Shown one piece after another: positions 1 through 4,897 of a stretch of DNA of 6,334 nucleotides. Numbering within the stretch: position 1 is the stretch's first letter; each line of letters begins with the position of its first letter. The DNA lies in contig CATPCA010000332.1 of assembly GCA_955652545.1 (NCBI GenBank), positions 1-6,334 on the forward strand, read 5' to 3'. The translations under genes were made by a program, and so were the position numbers. Source of the DNA: Candidatus Dormiibacterota bacterium (lineage in GTDB: Bacteria > Chloroflexota > Dormibacteria > UBA8260). The notes under the pieces are model-generated. The model was not told the origin of the DNA. It worked only from the letters and a program-made list of their open reading frames with translations, and made no database searches.

Positions 1-180
1 GCGGACCAGCGGCAGGCCGTCGGTGAGCACGGGATAGGGCTGGCCGGCGAAGACGGTGACCTCGTGGCCGAGCCGCGTCAGCGCTGCCGACAGGTGATTG
101 ACGTACACGCCCTGGCCCCCGGAGTAGGGGTTGCCACGGTACGCGAGCAGGGCGACGCGAAGAGGATTGCGATCGGGCAC
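1..180 (-). CDS. Glycosyltransferase family 4, N-terminal fragment (runs off left edge)
   Basis: Sixty codons of the N-terminus are visible. The protein opens with a short polar leader and then a first Rossmann strand (RVALLAYRG). This is followed by the Gly-rich loop and helix of GT4/GT-B donor-independent N-domains (SGGQGVYVNHLSAALTRLGHEVTVF, given here as SGGQGVYV then HLSAALTRLGHEV) and the strand ending AGQPYPVL. This layout is characteristic of retaining GT-B glycosyltransferases that use nucleotide sugars. Acceptor and sugar cannot be inferred because the C-terminal sugar-nucleotide domain lies outside the window. The start is well fixed: an in-frame TAG lies at 195-193, and the only start codon after it is the GTG at 180-178. 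No Shine-Dalgarno sequence is present, and TAGCAT lies 9 bases upstream, so the message may be leaderless. It is divergently arranged with the methyltransferase at 251. Confidence 0.88.
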   Translation of the reverse strand, partial: MPDRNPLRVALLAYRGNPYSGGQGVYVNHLSAALTRLGHEVTVFAGQPYPVLTDGLPLVR

Positions 181-189
181 GGCCGGCCG

Positions 190-195
190 ATGCTA
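190..195 (-). promoter_or_regulatory. Candidate -10 element (TAGCAT) for the glycosyltransferase
   Basis: On the minus strand TAGCAT fits the TANNNT pattern seen at leaderless actinobacterial genes and lies 9 bases before the GTG start. No clear -35 element or ribosome binding site accompanies it. The call rests on spacing and motif alone. Confidence 0.35.
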
Positions 196-237
196 CTTGG
201 GCGGTACCACGACGGCGCACGCGTCGGGACGTGCCGC

Positions 238-243
238 TATGGT
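238..243 (+). promoter_or_regulatory. Candidate -10 element (TATGGT) for a leaderless methyltransferase mRNA
   Basis: TATGGT is followed by exactly seven bases and then the ATG at 251, which would place the transcription start at or next to the start codon. There is no Shine-Dalgarno sequence before the ATG. This favours the ATG at 251 over the in-frame ATG at 239, which would lie inside the element. Confidence 0.4.
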
Positions 244-250
244 CGCTGCC

Positions 251-901
251 ATGCTGGAGATCCGTCACGCCACGCTTCCGGCGCCGGTCATGACCGCCGC
301 CGACCTCGATGCTGCACGCGCCGCCCGCGGCTTCATGCCCGATGCGGAAGGGCTGCTGCTCCATCGCGCCGCCGTGGCAGCCTCAGCCCGCGGTGCGATG
401 TTGGAGATCGGCAGCTACTGCGGCAAGTCGGCGATCTACATCGGCAGCGCGGCGCGGATGCACGACGGGGTGCTCTTCAGCGTCGACCATCACCGTGGCT
501 CCGAGGAGAACCAGCCCGGCCAGCTCTACTGCGACGCCTCGGTGATCGACGTCCGCACCGGAAGGGTCGACAGCCTGCCTCACCTCCGGCGGACGCTGGA
601 CGAGGCGGGGCTCGGGGGCTGGGTCGTCCCCGTGGTCGGGGCCTCGGGGAGCGTCGCCCGCCACTGGCACACGCCGCTGTCACTCCTCTTCATCGACGGC
701 GGCCACACCGAGGAGGCGGCACATGCCGATTACACCGGGTTCGCGCCGCACCTCGACGACGGCGGCCTTCTGCTGATCCACGACGTCTTTCCCAACCCCG
801 CCGACGGCGGCCAGGCACCGCTGCACGTGTACAACCGCGCTCTCGGCGACGGCTTCCGCGACGTGGCCGTCGAAGGCAGCCTGCGCGTGCTGCGGCGTTA
901 G
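251..901 (+). CDS. Class I SAM-dependent methyltransferase, Methyltransf_24-like
   Basis: This is a 216-aa soluble protein with a Rossmann methyltransferase core. SAM-binding motif I is MLEIGSYCGKS at about residues 50-60. The acidic end of strand 2 is D79 in FSVDHH. FIDGGH (147-152) and the strand-5 segment GGLLLIHDVF (171-180) follow, with the HD pair at 177-178. The IDGGH and HD pattern is typical of Methyltransf_24 enzymes, some of which bind a metal and methylate oxygen on sugars or small molecules. The substrate here is unknown. The start at 251 is preferred because of the upstream TANNNT element; 239 and 290 are in-frame alternatives. The gene is divergent from a glycosyltransferase, and its stop overlaps the stop of the convergent toroid-protein gene, leaving no room for a terminator. 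Neighbouring glycosyltransferase and methyltransferase genes suggest a glycan or glycoside product, but this is inference. Confidence 0.88.
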   Translation: MLEIRHATLPAPVMTAADLDAARAARGFMPDAEGLLLHRAAVAASARGAMLEIGSYCGKSAIYIGSAARMHDGVLFSVDHHRGSEENQPGQLYCDASVIDVRTGRVDSLPHLRRTLDEAGLGGWVVPVVGASGSVARHWHTPLSLLFIDGGHTEEAAHADYTGFAPHLDDGGLLLIHDVFPNPADGGQAPLHVYNRALGDGFRDVAVEGSLRVLRR

Positions 902-1896
902 CGGGTGGCGTCGAACAGGTCGGCGACGACCCCGCCGCGGACCGCGTCCGCGGCGAGCACCACGGCGGCCGCGGTCCAGCTGGGCTGCTCGTCGGGGGGG
1001 AAGATGCAGCCATCGGTGAAGTTGGCGCCCGTCCAGTAGGCGGCATCGTCTCCGCGTAGGTGCTGCGCCCACTCGAGCAGGTGCGCAGCCTGCGCGCGGT
1101 CGCCGCTGCGCACCAGTGCCAGCGCCAGCTCGCACGTTTCCGCGGCGGTGATCCAGGGCCGATCCGAGACGCAGCGGACGCCGCGATCCGCGACGACGAA
1201 CTCGTCCCATCGCGACTCGATCCGCGCGCGGGCGTCAGGCCCGGTGACCACACCGCAGAGCGCCGGGTAGTACCAGTCCATCGCCCAACGATGCTTGTCC
1301 TCAAAGCTGTTCGGCACAGTGCGCAGCGCTGTCGCCAGCCGGTCTCGCGCAGTGGCCCACTCCGGGTGTCGGATGCCGAGCGCGTCCGCGAGCCGCGCCG
1401 CACACGCCAGGCTGAGGTGGACGCAGGAGGAACCGGTCACCAGGCCGCGACGCCACGGTCGTCCGGCGGGGTCGCATGCCCACCACACCGCGCCGTCCTC
1501 ACCCTGCAACGACAGCACGAACGCGAGCGCCCGCTCCACAGTCGCGAACTGTTCTCGCAGCTCGATTTCGGGCGCACCGCAGAGCAGGTGCAGCCAGAGC
1601 CCGGTGGCGAGGTACGCACACAGGTTGGTGTCGAGCGTCGCATCGATCACCTGTCCGTCTCGATACGCCGCCGGCCAGGCGCCGTCGGTACGTTGCACGC
1701 CGGCCAGCCACGCGTAGGCGCGCGATGCCTCGTCGCGACGGCCACCCACATCGAGCGCCATGGCCGCTTCGACGTGGTTCCACGGATCGACCTGGCCGCC
1801 GGTGTACCAGGGGATGCTGCCGTCCGCGTGCTGCACGCGGGCGATGGCGGCAACCGTGGCGCTGACGTCGCCGCTGCTCAGCGAGACGCCCATCAT
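898..1896 (-). CDS. Alpha/alpha-toroid protein, 'prenyltransferase/squalene cyclase repeat'-like, function unknown
   Basis: This is a 332-aa protein without a signal peptide or membrane segment. Repeated helical units carry a Q-x-x-DG-x-x-W-like turn: QHADGSIPWY (22-31), QRTDGAWPAAY (68-78) and QGEDGAVWWA (131-140). Further Trp/Tyr-rich turns occur at 204-210 (WAMDWYY) and 284-293. Such repeats are typical of (alpha/alpha)6 barrels of the protein prenyltransferase/terpene cyclase type, and similar genes are often auto-annotated as prenyltransferase. I see no DxDD motif, so class II cyclase activity is unlikely. A glycosidase-like six-hairpin barrel or a non-catalytic scaffold remains possible. 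The start is ATG 1896-1894, which overlaps the TGA of the upstream methyltransferase gene as ATGA. This indicates translational coupling and a shared pathway. The second codon is also ATG. The stop TAA (900-898) overlaps the stop of the convergent methyltransferase gene. Confidence 0.85.
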   Translation of the reverse strand: MMGVSLSSGDVSATVAAIARVQHADGSIPWYTGGQVDPWNHVEAAMALDVGGRRDEASRAYAWLAGVQRTDGAWPAAYRDGQVIDATLDTNLCAYLATGLWLHLLCGAPEIELREQFATVERALAFVLSLQGEDGAVWWACDPAGRPWRRGLVTGSSCVHLSLACAARLADALGIRHPEWATARDRLATALRTVPNSFEDKHRWAMDWYYPALCGVVTGPDARARIESRWDEFVVADRGVRCVSDRPWITAAETCELALALVRSGDRAQAAHLLEWAQHLRGDDAAYWTGANFTDGCIFPPDEQPSWTAAAVVLAADAVRGGVVADLFDATR

Positions 1897-2624
1897 GGCG
1901 CGGCGGCGTTCCCCGGCCGGTGCGCGTAGAGGACGACGCTCTTGCCGAGGTAAGGGTTGAGCGCACGCTCGAGCGCGCGAGTCCAACGCGGGCGGTGGGT
2001 CAGGTCGTAGACCAGGAACCGGTGGTAGAGCCTCGCCGCCAGGGCCTGGTCGCGCGACGTGCCCAGCGCGCAACGCAGCCACCAGTACGGCGAGTGCAGC
2101 GCGTGAGCGTGATGGTGATGTGCGGCCACCTCGAACCCACAGCGGCGTAATTGCTCGACGAGGCCGTGCCGCCGGTAGATGCGGACGTGTCCTCCCGGCA
2201 CCTCGTGGTACTCGCGCGACAGGGCCCAGCACACTCGTTCCGGCCACCAGCGCGGCACCGTGACCGCCAGCACTCCTCCGGGACGCACAACGCGGCCCAG
2301 CTCGGCGATGGCAGTCCAATCGTCGGGAATGTGTTCGAGCACCTCGGCGGCGATGACGATGTCGAAGGCTCCGTCAGCGAAGGGAAGCCGGCGCGCGTCG
2401 GCCAACAGTGTGCGAAGGCATCCCCCGGCGGCGACCTCACCGGCCACCACCATGGCATCCGCCATCCGCTCCACCTCGGCGAGGGCGGCGCCGTCGACAT
2501 CGGTGGCGGTGACCTCCGCTCCGCGGCGCAGTGCTTCGAATGCGTGGCGCCCGTTGCCCGAGCCGACATCGAGGACATGCATCCCCGGCCGCAGCCGCAG
2601 CCGGCTGAAATCGACGGTCAGCAC
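1893..2624 (-). CDS. Class I SAM-dependent methyltransferase, Methyltransf_11-like
   Basis: Read from GTG 2624 this is a 243-aa protein. Motif I is VLDVGSGNGRH (17-27) and the strand-2 acid is D42 in TATDVD. Motif II/III segments are ADARRLPFADGAFDIVIAAEVLEHI (given as ADARRLPF at 75-82 and FDIVIAAEVLEHI at 87-99) and RPGGVLAVTVP (114-124). The C-terminal part (REYHEVPGGHVRIYRR, then HSPYWWLRC and ALNPYLGKSVVLY) matches my memory of a widespread actinobacterial methyltransferase family found beside glycosyltransferase and 'prenyltransferase' genes. A GTG at 2654 is in frame and would add ten residues (CCRSCATRAV region) that look non-conserved, so 2624 is preferred, though neither start has a good ribosome binding site. 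The stop overlaps the toroid gene start. The substrate is unknown. There is a His-rich stretch at residues 169-177. Confidence 0.88.
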   Translation of the reverse strand: MLTVDFSRLRLRPGMHVLDVGSGNGRHAFEALRRGAEVTATDVDGAALAEVERMADAMVVAGEVAAGGCLRTLLADARRLPFADGAFDIVIAAEVLEHIPDDWTAIAELGRVVRPGGVLAVTVPRWWPERVCWALSREYHEVPGGHVRIYRRHGLVEQLRRCGFEVAAHHHHAHALHSPYWWLRCALGTSRDQALAARLYHRFLVYDLTHRPRWTRALERALNPYLGKSVVLYAHRPGNAAAP

Positions 2625-2676
2625 GGCTCGGGTCGCGCATGAGCGACAGCACACGACAGGAGCACCACGGGTGGCA

Positions 2677-2686
2677 ACGGTACCGT
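2677..2686. promoter_or_regulatory. Perfect 10-bp palindrome ACGGTACCGT, possible operator
   Basis: The palindrome lies in the gap between the small beta-rich protein gene and the methyltransferase gene, 53 bases before the preferred GTG start. It contains a minus-strand TACCGT that fits TANNNT. A regulatory role is inferred only from symmetry and position. Confidence 0.25.
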
Positions 2687-2696
2687 GAGCGGACCC

Positions 2697-2714
2697 TGGC
2701 CTGACGTCAGGTCA
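2697..2714. promoter_or_regulatory. Interrupted 18-bp palindrome with perfect 12-bp core CCTGACGTCAGG
   Basis: The core at 2700-2711 is a perfect inverted repeat without a loop. It extends by two more matched pairs on each side after one mismatch (TGG...TCA). It starts at the stop codon of the small beta-rich protein gene and precedes the methyltransferase gene. With no loop and no T-run it looks more like a protein-binding site than a terminator. Which regulator would bind cannot be read from the sequence. Confidence 0.35.
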
Positions 2715-3023
2715 TCGGCGATCGAGTTCGGCCACCTGCCCCGCCGACACCTCGACTTCACCCCAGGGGTGTGAGCCGTCGAGCCACACCGTGTACCTGC
2801 CCGCGAGCAGGCCGGAGATGACCACCGCGTACAACGGTCCGTGTGGTGTCTGCCGTTCCAGCACATCGGCGTGCGTGGGGCGTCGGGCTGCGGCCACCGG
2901 CCGGGCCTCCACCTCGTGGCCGAGGAGTGGCGAATCGACGTGGACGACGAGTGCTCCAACATCCCCCCCGATGTCGAGCATCACACTCCCCGTCGCCGCC
3001 AGGTTCGCCCGCTCCTCGGTCAC
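2712..3023 (-). CDS. Small beta-rich protein of unknown function (DIGGDxGALV type)
   Basis: This is a 103-aa protein with no signal peptide or membrane segment. It begins with a polar stretch and then VMLDIGGDVGALVVHV (14-29) and LLGHEVEARP. A Tyr/Val-rich stretch (LYAVVISGLLAGRYTVWLDG, residues about 65-84) ends in a predicted hairpin and EVEVSAGQVAELD. The alternating hydrophobic pattern and the AGRYTVW turn resemble small beta-sandwich (transthyretin/carboxypeptidase-regulatory-like) folds. From memory, short actinobacterial proteins with the same opening motif exist and carry no reliable function; some are labelled phospholipase without clear basis. The start is GTG 3023-3021, only 12 bases after the DUF4331 stop, so the two are probably translationally coupled. 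There is no strong Shine-Dalgarno sequence. An ATG at 2981 is in frame, but using it would cut into the conserved opening. Confidence 0.72.
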   Translation of the reverse strand: MTEERANLAATGSVMLDIGGDVGALVVHVDSPLLGHEVEARPVAAARRPTHADVLERQTPHGPLYAVVISGLLAGRYTVWLDGSHPWGEVEVSAGQVAELDRR

Positions 3024-3035
3024 GTTCGTGTCTCG

Positions 3036-4436
3036 TCAGTTGGTGGGTTCGGCGTAGCCGCTGACCGGCAGACCGAGGTACGGGAAGCTCGAGATGTAGC
3101 GGTCGGCTCCCGGCTTGTACGGCGATGAATCGCCGAGTGAGTTGACCAGGTCGGTGACCAACCCGGCAGCCGGGTCGGCGGTGAAGCTGGGATCGACCAG
3201 CGGGATCGTCGCGCCGGCCACCGCGCGCAGCTCGATGGCGAAGACGTCGTCGAATACGCGCCGTCCATTGGGGAATCCCGCGAAGTCACCACCGAGGTAG
3301 CCGAGGTTGTTCGGGCTGGTTGCCGGCGGGAAGCCCATGTTGAGGCGAAGTAGATCCGCCTGCGTGGCGCCGGTGAACGTGACCGGGTTGTTGATCGCCA
3401 GGTGCGGAAGGCCGGTCAGGAAGATGGCCACCAGGTCGGCGCGCTTCTTGGTGTACAGGGAGAGGTTGTGGAAGGCCGGCTTGCCGGCGACCAGGCCCGG
3501 GTACAGGACGGGCAGCAGAGCCTGCAGCTCGGGATGCTCGACGCCGCCGGCGAATTGTGAGTCCGCGCTCGGCGGCTGGGAGTTCCAGTAGTCCTTCCTG
3601 GTCATGTCGACGAGCACTTCGTTGAAGAGTGGGTTGCCCAAGCGGGACACCTGCACCCACGGACCGGACGCGTCGGTGTCGGCGTCATCATCGCGGATCA
3701 GCGCGCGCCGCCGGCTCGCGCTCGTGTACACGCCGATGATCGCGTTGGGATTGCCGCTCCTGCCGAGCATGGCGCGCGGTACCTGAATGGCGATGGAGTG
3801 CACGTTGAGGTTCTTGGTCGCGTCCACGCCGAGCTGGTTGGCGCTGGGGATGAGGTGCAGCGCCTGGAACGGACGGAGGTCGGCGAGGTCGAAAACCGAG
3901 CCGAGGTCGACGAAGAATCCCTCGCGACGCTGCCCGGCGAAGACCTTGATCCCACCTCCGAGCGAGTGCACCGCCGCATTGGCGAGCGACGCGTAGTTGG
4001 GGATCGAGCGCGGGCCCACGTTGCATGGCGGGCAGGCCAGGTTGGTGGCGAGCACATCGGCGTCGCCTGACTCCCTGACCCGCGTCACGGAGTAGTGCTG
4101 GCGGCGCACCCAGTTCGGCGACGTCAGGCTGTTGATCTGGCCGACGTTGTAGAGGAAGTTGTTGCTCAGCCCGCTCGGCTGCACCACCTGCGTGGTGAAG
4201 TTGAACTGGAAGCTGACGTCGGCCTCGCCGTCACCGTCGTTGTCGACGTGGATCTGGTACAGGACGTCGTCGCCGAACTCGTAGAAGTTCGGGCCGGCAT
4301 CTGGTCCCTCCAGCGGGATGTAGTTGGCGATGATCGTGACCGTGTCGGTGGCGTCCGGGCTGACGAAGGCGTAGAGGTCGGTGCTGTCGGCGACCGGGTC
4401 CTTCGAGATCGACGGAGCCTCTCGGTGGGACGACAT
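3036..4436 (-). CDS. DUF4331 domain-containing protein without signal peptide
   Basis: This is a 466-aa protein. It opens with the family signature SSHREAPSISKDPVADSTDLYAFVSPD (visible as SSHREAP at 2-8 and DSTDLYAFVSPD at 17-28). It continues with GPNFYEFGDDVLYQIHVDNDGDGEADV (48-74), CPPCNVGPRSIPNYASLANAAV (135-156), HSIAIQVPRAML (213-224) and a C-terminal FPNGRRVFDDVFAIELRAV (388-406). All are typical of DUF4331, a family of unknown function. DNDGDGEAD (65-73) resembles a calcium-binding DxDxDG loop. The start ATG 4436 is set by an excellent AAAAGGAG seven bases upstream. An in-frame TGA at 4499-4497 excludes a longer signal-bearing N-terminus. Many family members elsewhere are exported by a cleaved signal peptide placed before SSHREAP; none exists here. 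The upstream gene encodes a small Tat-signal protein and the downstream gene follows after 12 bases, so the three form an operon. Confidence 0.93.
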   Translation of the reverse strand: MSSHREAPSISKDPVADSTDLYAFVSPDATDTVTIIANYIPLEGPDAGPNFYEFGDDVLYQIHVDNDGDGEADVSFQFNFTTQVVQPSGLSNNFLYNVGQINSLTSPNWVRRQHYSVTRVRESGDADVLATNLACPPCNVGPRSIPNYASLANAAVHSLGGGIKVFAGQRREGFFVDLGSVFDLADLRPFQALHLIPSANQLGVDATKNLNVHSIAIQVPRAMLGRSGNPNAIIGVYTSASRRRALIRDDDADTDASGPWVQVSRLGNPLFNEVLVDMTRKDYWNSQPPSADSQFAGGVEHPELQALLPVLYPGLVAGKPAFHNLSLYTKKRADLVAIFLTGLPHLAINNPVTFTGATQADLLRLNMGFPPATSPNNLGYLGGDFAGFPNGRRVFDDVFAIELRAVAGATIPLVDPSFTADPAAGLVTDLVNSLGDSSPYKPGADRYISSFPYLGLPVSGYAEPTN

Positions 4437-4443
4437 GGTGAAT

Positions 4444-4451
4444 CTCCTTTT
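4444..4451 (-). promoter_or_regulatory. Shine-Dalgarno sequence of the DUF4331 gene
   Basis: AAAAGGAG on the minus strand lies seven bases before ATG 4436. It decides the start against the in-frame ATG at 4466, which has no such site. It is among the strongest ribosome binding sites in the window. A weak 5-bp hairpin (GCGCC/GGCGC, 4460-4478) lies just upstream of it. Confidence 0.8.
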
Positions 4452-4501
4452 GTATGGGCGCGCCAAAGCACGAGGCGCTTGTCGGTGAGTCGATGGTCAG
4501 A

Positions 4502-4518
4502 CGCCCGTCAGGCGGGCG
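4502..4518 (-). other. Short hairpin over the stop codon of the Tat-signal gene
   Basis: CGCCCG (4502-4507) and CGGGCG (4513-4518) form a perfect 6-bp GC stem around a 5-base loop that contains the stop codon. No T-run follows on the minus strand, so it is not a classical terminator. It could stabilise the 3' end of the upstream cistron or partly attenuate read-through into the DUF4331 gene. Confidence 0.35.
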
Positions 4519-4783
4519 ATGCGCTGCGCAGGCGCGACACCAATTGCGCGTCGCTGATGACAACCTCACGCTCGCCGCTGATCACCCGCAATTCCCCGGA
4601 GGTGCCGGGACGGACGTGCACGACGAGGGTCCTGGCCACTGAGTGGGGGCTTGGCCGTGATGCCTGCGCGCCCGCTGACGCAAGGAGCTTCGGCACCACT
4701 GCGGCCCCGCCGACGAGCGCGGCACCCGCTGTGGCCGCTCCAAGGGACTTCCCAAGAAGCTGACGTCGAGTCAAACCTGGCAT
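4508..4783 (-). CDS. Small twin-arginine-signal protein, mature part about 50 aa, function unknown
   Basis: This is a 91-aa protein. The N-terminus MPGLTRRQLLGKS carries a twin-arginine pair at residues 6-7 in a T-R-R-x-L-L setting. A moderately hydrophobic Ala/Gly/Val-rich stretch follows (14-36), then an A-x-A cleavage motif, AQA at 39-41. The mature part is only about 50 residues: a Ser/Pro-rich lead and then TLVVHVRPGTSGELRVISG and EREVVISDAQLVSRL, which looks like two beta hairpins and a short helix. It has no cysteine, so it is not a lipoprotein. The start ATG 4783 is supported by GGGAGG eight bases upstream; an in-frame ATG at 4840 overlaps the promoter and is unlikely. It is the first gene after the main minus-strand promoter and is 71 bases ahead of the DUF4331 gene. 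I infer it may act as a secreted partner of DUF4331. I do not recognise an established function. Confidence 0.85.
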   Translation of the reverse strand: MPGLTRRQLLGKSLGAATAGAALVGGAAVVPKLLASAGAQASRPSPHSVARTLVVHVRPGTSGELRVISGEREVVISDAQLVSRLRSASPA

Positions 4784-4791
4784 TGCTCCCG

Positions 4792-4797
4792 CCTCCC
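4792..4797 (-). promoter_or_regulatory. Shine-Dalgarno sequence of the Tat-signal gene
   Basis: GGGAGG on the minus strand lies eight bases before ATG 4783. It fixes that start rather than the upstream in-frame ATG at 4840, which sits inside the promoter spacer. Confidence 0.75.
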
Positions 4798-4827
4798 AAT
4801 CGGCGTCGCTATCGCGCCGTTGCGGGA

Positions 4828-4856
4828 AATATGTGAACACCCGTCGTGCGTGTCAA
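4828..4856 (-). promoter_or_regulatory. Sigma70-type promoter of the Tat-signal/DUF4331 operon
   Basis: On the minus strand a perfect -35 hexamer TTGACA (4856-4851) is followed by a 17-base spacer and CATATT (4833-4828, four of six matches to TATAAT). The transcription start would be near 4821, giving a leader of about 38 bases that contains the GGGAGG site. This is the best promoter in the window, and the local AT-richness contrasts with the GC-rich surroundings. Confidence 0.7.
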
Positions 4857-4884
4857 TTTCACGTAGCATGGGGGCCCCGTGAAC

Positions 4885-4890
4885 TACCAT
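4885..4890 (+). promoter_or_regulatory. Candidate -10 element (TACCAT) for a leaderless hydrolase mRNA
   Basis: TACCAT is followed by exactly seven bases and ATG 4898, the same geometry as at the methyltransferase gene at 251. A TAGCAT at 4864-4869 is a competing -10 candidate that would leave a short leader. Neither has a good -35 element. Confidence 0.35.
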
Positions 4891-4897
4891 GCGGGTG

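Noticed and set aside
181..188. GGCCGGCC palindrome next to the glycosyltransferase start
   Set aside because: Likely chance in GC-rich DNA; too short and without a partner site.
64..1059. Long plus-strand reading frame of about 330 codons across the glycosyltransferase and methyltransferase region
   Set aside because: It is Arg/Pro-rich, low-complexity and overlaps two genes with clear domain motifs in other frames; it is a high-GC shadow frame.
1060..1929. 289-codon plus-strand frame opposite the toroid protein gene
   Set aside because: The composition is Arg/Ala/His-rich without domain signals, and the minus strand carries the repeat protein; treated as a shadow.
1897..2319. N-terminal extension of the toroid protein up to 2319
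   Set aside because: The extension lies within the methyltransferase gene in another frame, is low-complexity, and the ATGA overlap at 1896-1893 gives a natural start.
2625..2654. Ten-residue extension of the Methyltransf_11 protein from GTG 2654
   Set aside because: Not excluded, but the added residues are Cys/Arg-rich and unlike the family opening (LTVDFSRLRLRPG), and there is no ribosome binding site.
2700..2711. CCTGACGTCAGG as a transcription terminator
   Set aside because: A loopless 12-bp palindrome leaves at most a 4-bp RNA stem and no T-run follows, so it was listed as a possible operator instead.
4457..4464. GGCGCGCC palindrome upstream of the DUF4331 gene
   Set aside because: Short GC palindromes are common by chance in this composition, and the position gives no clear role.
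4437..4466. Ten-residue extension of DUF4331 starting at ATG 4466
   Set aside because: The strong AAAAGGAG site is placed for ATG 4436 and would lie inside the extension; family members align from SSHREAP.
4784..4840. Nineteen-residue extension of the Tat-signal protein starting at 4840
   Set aside because: It would cover the -10 element and the ribosome binding site, and would place the twin-arginine motif far from the N-terminus.
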